A stretch of 64,000 nt of DNA, taken from positions 186,506,740 to 186,570,739 of the forward strand of contig JBOZIK010000001.1 in NCBI GenBank assembly GCA_051453625.1, written 5' to 3'. Below, piece by piece: positions 59,159 through 64,000 of this stretch (positions are counted from its first letter, which is position 1; every line of letters starts with the position of its first letter). The DNA is from Welwitschia mirabilis. Taxonomy: Eukaryota; Gnetophyta; Gnetopsida; Welwitschiales. The notes under the pieces were generated by a model, which was not told where the DNA came from, searched no databases, and worked only from the letters and a program-made list of their open reading frames with translations. The position numbers and the translations under genes were made by a program.

Positions 59159-60137
59159 TTGTTAACAAGTAAATAAAATTAGGAATGAGGCATAACCTTA
59201 AGAACTAGTATAAACATTTGAGCAATATAACTTGATCTCTTAATAGAAGATTTTCTCTAGAATGATATCAAATAAGATCTAATTAAGAATTTATCCAAGC
59301 TTAAAGGTGTTAATATAATTATGTTTATCATATAAGTATTGGTAGAGATTCTTGGTTACCTTAGCTCTTCTATCTTACTTTAAGAGCATGAAAGGTAGGA
59401 TTTTACTCCTAAAGATCATCAAATAATAGTAAACTATAGAATAAGATTAACATAAATAAAATCACTCATAAATTTATAGAATTATTAATACAATCCAAGC
59501 TAGACTAAGACTTATAAGTATATAAAAGATTACATAATTAAAATTTGAAAAGTATATTACATGAAACACTAGCACTTTATTGCATGAATAGAGAAAAAAT
59601 ACATTAAAAGAAATCTGAAATAGACATAATATTTCATGCTATCCTTAGAGTCTAGCTCATTCCTTAAGAGAAAACTTAGAAGGAAGACATATTACATTCT
59701 CGAATTCATTCATTATCAACCTAAAGAATTAGTCTAAAATGGCATTCTATAATAAAAACAAGGGTTAGGATTAGGATTGATAAGTTTACATATAAATTAT
59801 CTTTATTAGATTAGATCACTAATAGGATCAAATGATTAAAAATATAAAAAGGATCTTAGAATGTAAGAATAAGGGTTATAATCTCAATAGGACTGGCATT
59901 GCCATCAGGCTTTAGTAGTACCACTGATATTCAGGGAAGATAACTTCTTAGATTTTGTAAACTAGTTTTTTATCCTATTAAAACATGTATAAAGTCATGG
60001 TTTATAGATTGAATGTTAGTAAATTATGATTTTAATAACACTAGTCAAATCAATGCATAAAACCATAGGAAGAAGAACTTAATCACTATAAATAAGCCTT
60101 AATTACTTGAGACAATTTCATATTTTGCATGTTAACA
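59159..60137 (-). mobile_element. G3-related LTR (3' LTR of a lost element)
   Basis: Its right end 'tttgcatgttaaca' and the next 90 bases resemble the right end and internal flank of the G3 3' LTR at 42175-42280. Inside, 'agtagtaccactgatattcag' (about 59914) corresponds to 'agtagtaccagcggtttcag' at 41971. The left boundary is a guess. The flank on the right shows that it is a 3' LTR on the minus strand. Confidence 0.5.
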
Positions 60138-61880
60138 CATATCTCAACCAATATTTTTCTAGTTTATTAGTAAACTTATGTAAAAGTTGGATAACATGAA
60201 AAAAATGTAAGTGAACATCATTCAAGTAATAAGTAAATGTAATGGAAAAAAATTAGAAAAAGAGTTAGAAAATTGTTATATTGATTTTACTTGAATAAGT
60301 TAGATGGAATATGAAAACAGAAAATTTAGAATGAAATGCATACTCTCTCTAATCAAATCAAGCTTCGTTCTCAAAGTTTTAATGTCATAAATTATGATAC
60401 ACATGAGAATAAATAGGGGAAAATGTAAGATAAAAATTGTAATATAAAAGCAGATTACATGCTTCCAAAAAGGTAATATTAAATACAATGAAAGTGGTTT
60501 CTAATTATGCATGCAAATAAATTAGACATGAATTACAAGGGATGTGATAACTAATAGTGCATATATAAAAGATCTCACATTCAAGGTTCTTATCAATTTT
60601 CTCTTTTATCTTAGCTATCTCATTTTGTTTTTTAAAATATTATTTATTTTATTTGAAAGTTTTATAATTAATATTTTTTGAGATTTTTACACTTATTCAA
60701 GAAACATCTCACTTGAAGTAGAAGATGAATGATAACAAAGAGGGTAAAAGAAGAAGGAAAGGAAAAAATGTACATGTGATTTTCTCAAGTAGCCTCTATA
60801 CTATTTCTTTATGTGATAGGTATAAAACAAGGAGAAAGAGTGATTAATACATAGGAAGAGAATGCTATTGAGGTATTTCTTCTTACTCTTTTTCTTATGT
60901 TGCTTAATGTTATCTTAGAATCTAATATTTATTACTAGACTTCTTTAATTAAGAGATTTTTCTTAGGATTATGGTTTCTATATATGATATATCATAATTT
61001 TCATAATCAAGGGTGTGAGATAAAGCTCTGTAAGTTAAATTAAAAATGAGAGATGGCATAGGTAGGTTATGTTTATTACCTACATGATCAATGATGGTTT
61101 TAAAGGGGCATTTAGGCATGTCAAAATGTTAAAAATCCTAAATAATTATAATCATGTTCAAATGACTACTATAGATATTAATCACATGAAAAGTAGGCAA
61201 AATATTATAAATAAAAAAATTCTAAAGAGAGATCATTAATTCTTGTAAAGATATTTACAAGGTATAATATCTTCCCTATTAAGAGAATATTCAACATTCA
61301 AAGCATTAAAAGAATAACTAAGGGATTTTGTGAGTAACAAAGATAAATGATCATATGGTGGTCAATTCCAAAAATGGGTTCTAGATTACCCAAAGTCACA
61401 ATAAACGAAATGTGATGAATATAATAGTGGATTACTAAGCAATACTCATCATTCAAAATTACATTTTTATAGAACTCTAAAACCTACCTGTGAAAGTAAT
61501 GAGTGCCTTTATCCTTAAAAATATAGTACCAATTGCAAGCTTCACATTTGGTCAAATATAAAGAGGCATAGAGAGAAATAAAAGAGGATAACATGACATA
61601 TCTAAAAAAGGAATATTAGATAGAGATGTTCCTTGAATATGCTATCAAAAGGTTAGATCTATAACGAAGAAGAAAGCTATAGTTAAGAAAGTCCTATATT
61701 GGCAAGAGTAGTTTTGGTTCAAAAAAGACATCGTGTATAGGGAGGTATTATTGGCCTCTACATAGTCAAGTAATAGGTAAGTTGTAGTATTATTTCATTC
61801 TTTAGAGTTGATTTGAAGCACATTTTAAAGAAGGAGTTTTAACTTCAAAATGGAGAAGACTTAGTTATTGAAGGAGGAAA
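60138..61880. other. remnant internal sequence and spacer left of the LINE
   Basis: The first few hundred bases resemble 42190-42480, the 3' internal end of G3. On the minus strand a short stretch near 60350-60385 reads 'LRTKLDLIRES', similar in style to the end of gypsy polyproteins. From about 60600 to 61880 nothing is recognised. The LINE 5' UTR probably lies in the last few hundred bases. Confidence 0.4.
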
Positions 61881-61889
61881 AAATTATAT

Positions 61890-62660
61890 TCTTAGACATA
61901 GATAAAAATGCATGCTCTAAAATAGAAAAAATTTTAGTATAATTTAATCAACAAGTTTTTTCCATCTAGTCAAAGATCTAGACTTGATCTCATTAGAGAA
62001 TGGGTAGCCATAAAATGAATAGGAGTTAGTAAAGTTAAGTTTATATCCATGTTAAAAGGATTAGTTCTCTTCCAACTTGATAACAAACAAGATTGAGATA
62101 CAGGAATCACAAGAGAACCATGGTTTTTTAGATTAAGGGGGTTAGTCATATCCAAATAGATGTCAGTAATGCAATCATACCCAAATATAATAAAAAAATT
62201 ACTAATATAAATTCATATATAAAAGTTTCTTTTGGAGTTTTGAAATGAAGATCTAATAAATAAAATCGCTTCTCAATTTAAAGAACTAACAAAAAAGGAT
62301 GGTATAATGATAAAACAGATGAGATTGGTCTCGACAAGATTTTGTATTTGAATTAGTATAGAAGAAACAATGGAGATTTAATCCATTAAGTTTAGATCTA
62401 AATGGACACATATGACCTCAAAGCCACTTATGAGAATCTTTTAGTTATGTGTGAGATGTGTGAGAAGTTTAGGTACATGTTAGGAAGATGTATGATAATA
62501 AAAAAAAGATGTACCCATTATAGAAAAAAAGGCCATGAAAATGATGATTGTAGAAAAAGACTTATTGACATCAAAGGAAAATAGAAGAAAACCTGCTCTT
62601 TATATGGAAAAATAGGGTATAATGGGAGCAATTGTTGACATAAATAGAATAAAGAGAAAA
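61890..62660 (+). pseudogene. LINE ORF1: DUF4283-like region plus three zinc knuckles
   Basis: An N-terminal region reads 'REPWFFRLRG' (about 62112-62140) and, after a stop-rich stretch, 'NEDLINKIASQF' (about 62247-62282). These correspond to the 'gPW.f.g' and '.ne..L..Ia..iG' landmarks of DUF4283. 'TYENLLVMCEMCEKF' (62426-62470) is the typical ORF1 entry to the first knuckle. Knuckle 1 (62450-62491), knuckle 2 (62510-62551) and knuckle 3 (62594-62635) share one frame with a single TAG between 2 and 3. Each keeps the C-x2-C-x4-H-x4-C spacing but has lost one or two ligands to tyrosine. ORF1p binds LINE RNA. Confidence 0.8.
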
Positions 62661-62979
62661 AAAATTTCAAGGATACTATGGTTTAATCAAAGAAAGAAAA
62701 GGAAAAAAATAGGAATATAATCCATTTTAACACCTATTAGAGGAAAAGCCTAAATATACTCAGCAAACTAAGAATCTAACAAATACAAATGACTCAAATG
62801 ATGTTAAATTTTAAATGAAGGAAAGACCCAGCAATAGAATACTCTAAGAGAGGAAAACTGTAGAAAATGTTGTCAACAACTCCTAAGCTACCATTTGAAG
62901 ACACATTGAAAAAAGGTTAAGGGATGTCCTAAAATAGGTAAAAAATAAACCTAATAATGTGTCTCACCTAGAATTACAG

Positions 62980-63720
62980 AGGATCAGGGTTCTTCTATAA
63001 GAAAAAGACTCTAAGAGATTTGATTAGTAGATTCAACATTAATGTAGTCTATTCATAGGAAATAAAAATATAAGATAGCATAAAATTAAATAGTGTCTAG
63101 TAGCAGTAGAACATTATCACCACTATAGCATAAGGAAACTTAGGAGGACTTATGAACCTAACAAATAAGAAGGTAAAACTAGTTAATAATATAAAAATTC
63201 ATCTAACTATTTATCTAAAACAAGAAGGATAAATCATTAAAAATGTTTATAGCCCTCAAAAAAAACCTAGAGAAAGCCTCCACCTTAGAATACCTTTAAA
63301 GGGTAGTGGTGGATAAGGCCAAGTGGTTAGTAGTGGGGGATTGTAATTAGTATTTTCATCATTGGAATAAATTGGAGGGTAAAAATTAGAATAGTATAGG
63401 GACATAATTCTTAAAGATTTTATGGTGTAAAATGCCCTTTTAGAGGTAACATTTAGAGGATTCAAATACATTTAATCCAATAGGAGGATGAAATATAACT
63501 AGATAATGTCCAAAATAGAACAAATCCTCATTGTAAAGGACATAATAAAGCTACTAATTGAAGGATAGGATCTAAACAAAATGGTCTTAGATCATCAAAT
63601 AATAAAATATAGAATAGGGATGATAATGCCTGTCAGAGCCTCATTTCAGATGAAATGATAATGGATTTTTAGGATAAAAACCAAAATGTTAGTTAAGAAG
63701 ATCTAGAACCAATATGATTG
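62980..63720 (+). pseudogene. LINE ORF2 endonuclease
   Basis: 'LRDLISRFNINVVYS' then a stop and 'EIKI' (about 63013-63075) is the N-terminal block with the catalytic glutamate after a lost glutamine ('lQETK'). 'GGLMNLTNKKVKLV' (about 63141-63182) and 'IIKNVYSPQ' (about 63235-63261) follow. In a neighbouring frame 'WLVVGDCN' (about 63324-63347) matches the 'W...GDFN' motif. 'FRGFKYI' with 'SNRRMKYN' (about 63450-63500) matches 'G..FTWsNrr'. Motif order equals the APE-type endonuclease that nicks target DNA. The extreme N-terminus ('NCRG') was not found. Confidence 0.8.
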
Positions 63721-63739
63721 TATTCATCCTTTTACTTAC

Positions 63740-64000
63740 CTCTACAGAGGGTTAAACACCCTTAAATCACACCTTAAGAATTGGATGAGAAAGGATAAAA
63801 AGAGATTTAAATTAAAAAAGGAGCTAGAGGATGAGTTACATAAAATTGAAGCTCAATAAGAATATGGAGGAGATTAGGACTACCTCTATAATAGGGAATA
63901 CCAATACCTCATGGAACTATAAGAAATAAATGTATATGAGGAAAATTAATAAAGGAAAAGATCAAGCATTAAGTGGCTTAAAGAGGATAACAAATACATT
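63740..64000 (+). pseudogene. LINE ORF2 linker before RT (partial)
   Basis: 'LKNWMRKDKKRF' and 'KKELEDELHKIEAQ' (about 63775-63860) match the basic/coiled linker of plant LINE ORF2. The last bases read 'RSSIKWLKEDNKYI' (about 63959-64000), the decayed form of 'kSRi.WLkeGD.NTkfFH', the segment immediately before RT. The window ends inside it. Confidence 0.85.

Larger units (their letters stand above)
61880..64000 (+). mobile_element. L1-type LINE, runs off the window
   Basis: The plus-strand order is ORF1 (DUF4283-like region and CCHC knuckles, 61.9-62.65 kb), ORF2 endonuclease (about 63.0-63.7 kb) and the linker before RT (63.75-64.0 kb). This is the layout of plant L1 elements. The RT itself would lie beyond 64000. 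Stops fall mostly at CAA, CAG or TGG-type positions. Confidence 0.85.

Noticed and set aside
63256-63471. Minus-strand 71-codon open frame
   Set aside because: It is antisense to LINE endonuclease motifs on the plus strand.
1-64000. CRISPR arrays, bacterial operons, rRNA or tRNA genes
   Set aside because: None is seen. The tandem repeats present are LTR minisatellites, a microsatellite and gap-flank duplications.

Overview
This window looks like repeat-rich nuclear DNA from a seed plant, most likely a flowering plant with a large, heavily methylated genome. The base composition is visibly AT-rich (not computed). No intact host gene, tRNA or rRNA gene is seen. Almost everything recognisable is a decayed retrotransposon: Ty3/gypsy elements of the Athila/Tat (OTA) type, Ty1/copia elements including a SIRE/Maximus-like one, plant L1-type LINEs with DUF4283 and CCHC domains, and short tRNA-derived SINE-like repeats. 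Coding regions are riddled with TAA/TAG/TGA stops where CAA, CAG, CGA or TGG would be expected, and catalytic residues are lost mainly by C-to-T or G-to-A changes. That is the usual footprint of old cytosine methylation. I cannot name the species.

Layout. (1) 1-1325: 3' end and 3' LTR of a plus-strand gypsy element (family G1) whose body lies left of the window. (2) 2.3-10.3 kb: a non-coding block present in two diverged copies, 2870-5676 and 2.4-2.77 plus 5.78-10.3 kb. The second copy carries a 2.3 kb 5'-truncated LINE at 6706-9046. (3) 10296-29359: a tandem array of a copia family on the minus strand, LTR-internal-LTR-internal-LTR. Each internal part holds only gag and a protease remnant. 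The right-hand internal part is split by a complete minus-strand gypsy element (family G1, 16862-28013) with LTRs, primer-binding site, gag, protease, RT, RNase H and integrase. (4) 30195-40428: a plus-strand gypsy element (family G2) with the same domain order, preceded by one extra LTR across a gap. (5) 40865-56783: a minus-strand gypsy element (family G3) with gag and protease but no recognisable RT-integrase. It is split at 45161-53308 by a plus-strand SIRE-like copia element, which carries gag and a protease remnant and then an ORF resembling the plant 'putative transposon protein' domain where integrase-RT should be. (6) 56784-61.8 kb: mostly unrecognised DNA plus a G3-related LTR at about 59.16-60.14 kb. 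(7) 61.88-64.0 kb: a plus-strand LINE (ORF1, endonuclease, start of RT) that runs off the end.

Relative order of events read from the nesting: the copia array predates the G1 insertion at 16.9-28.0 kb; G3 predates the SIRE-like insertion; the 2.4-10.7 kb duplication predates the LINE insertion in one copy. Fourteen runs of N are present. Several 100-N gaps are flanked by the same sequence on both sides, so part of the apparent repetition is probably an assembly effect.
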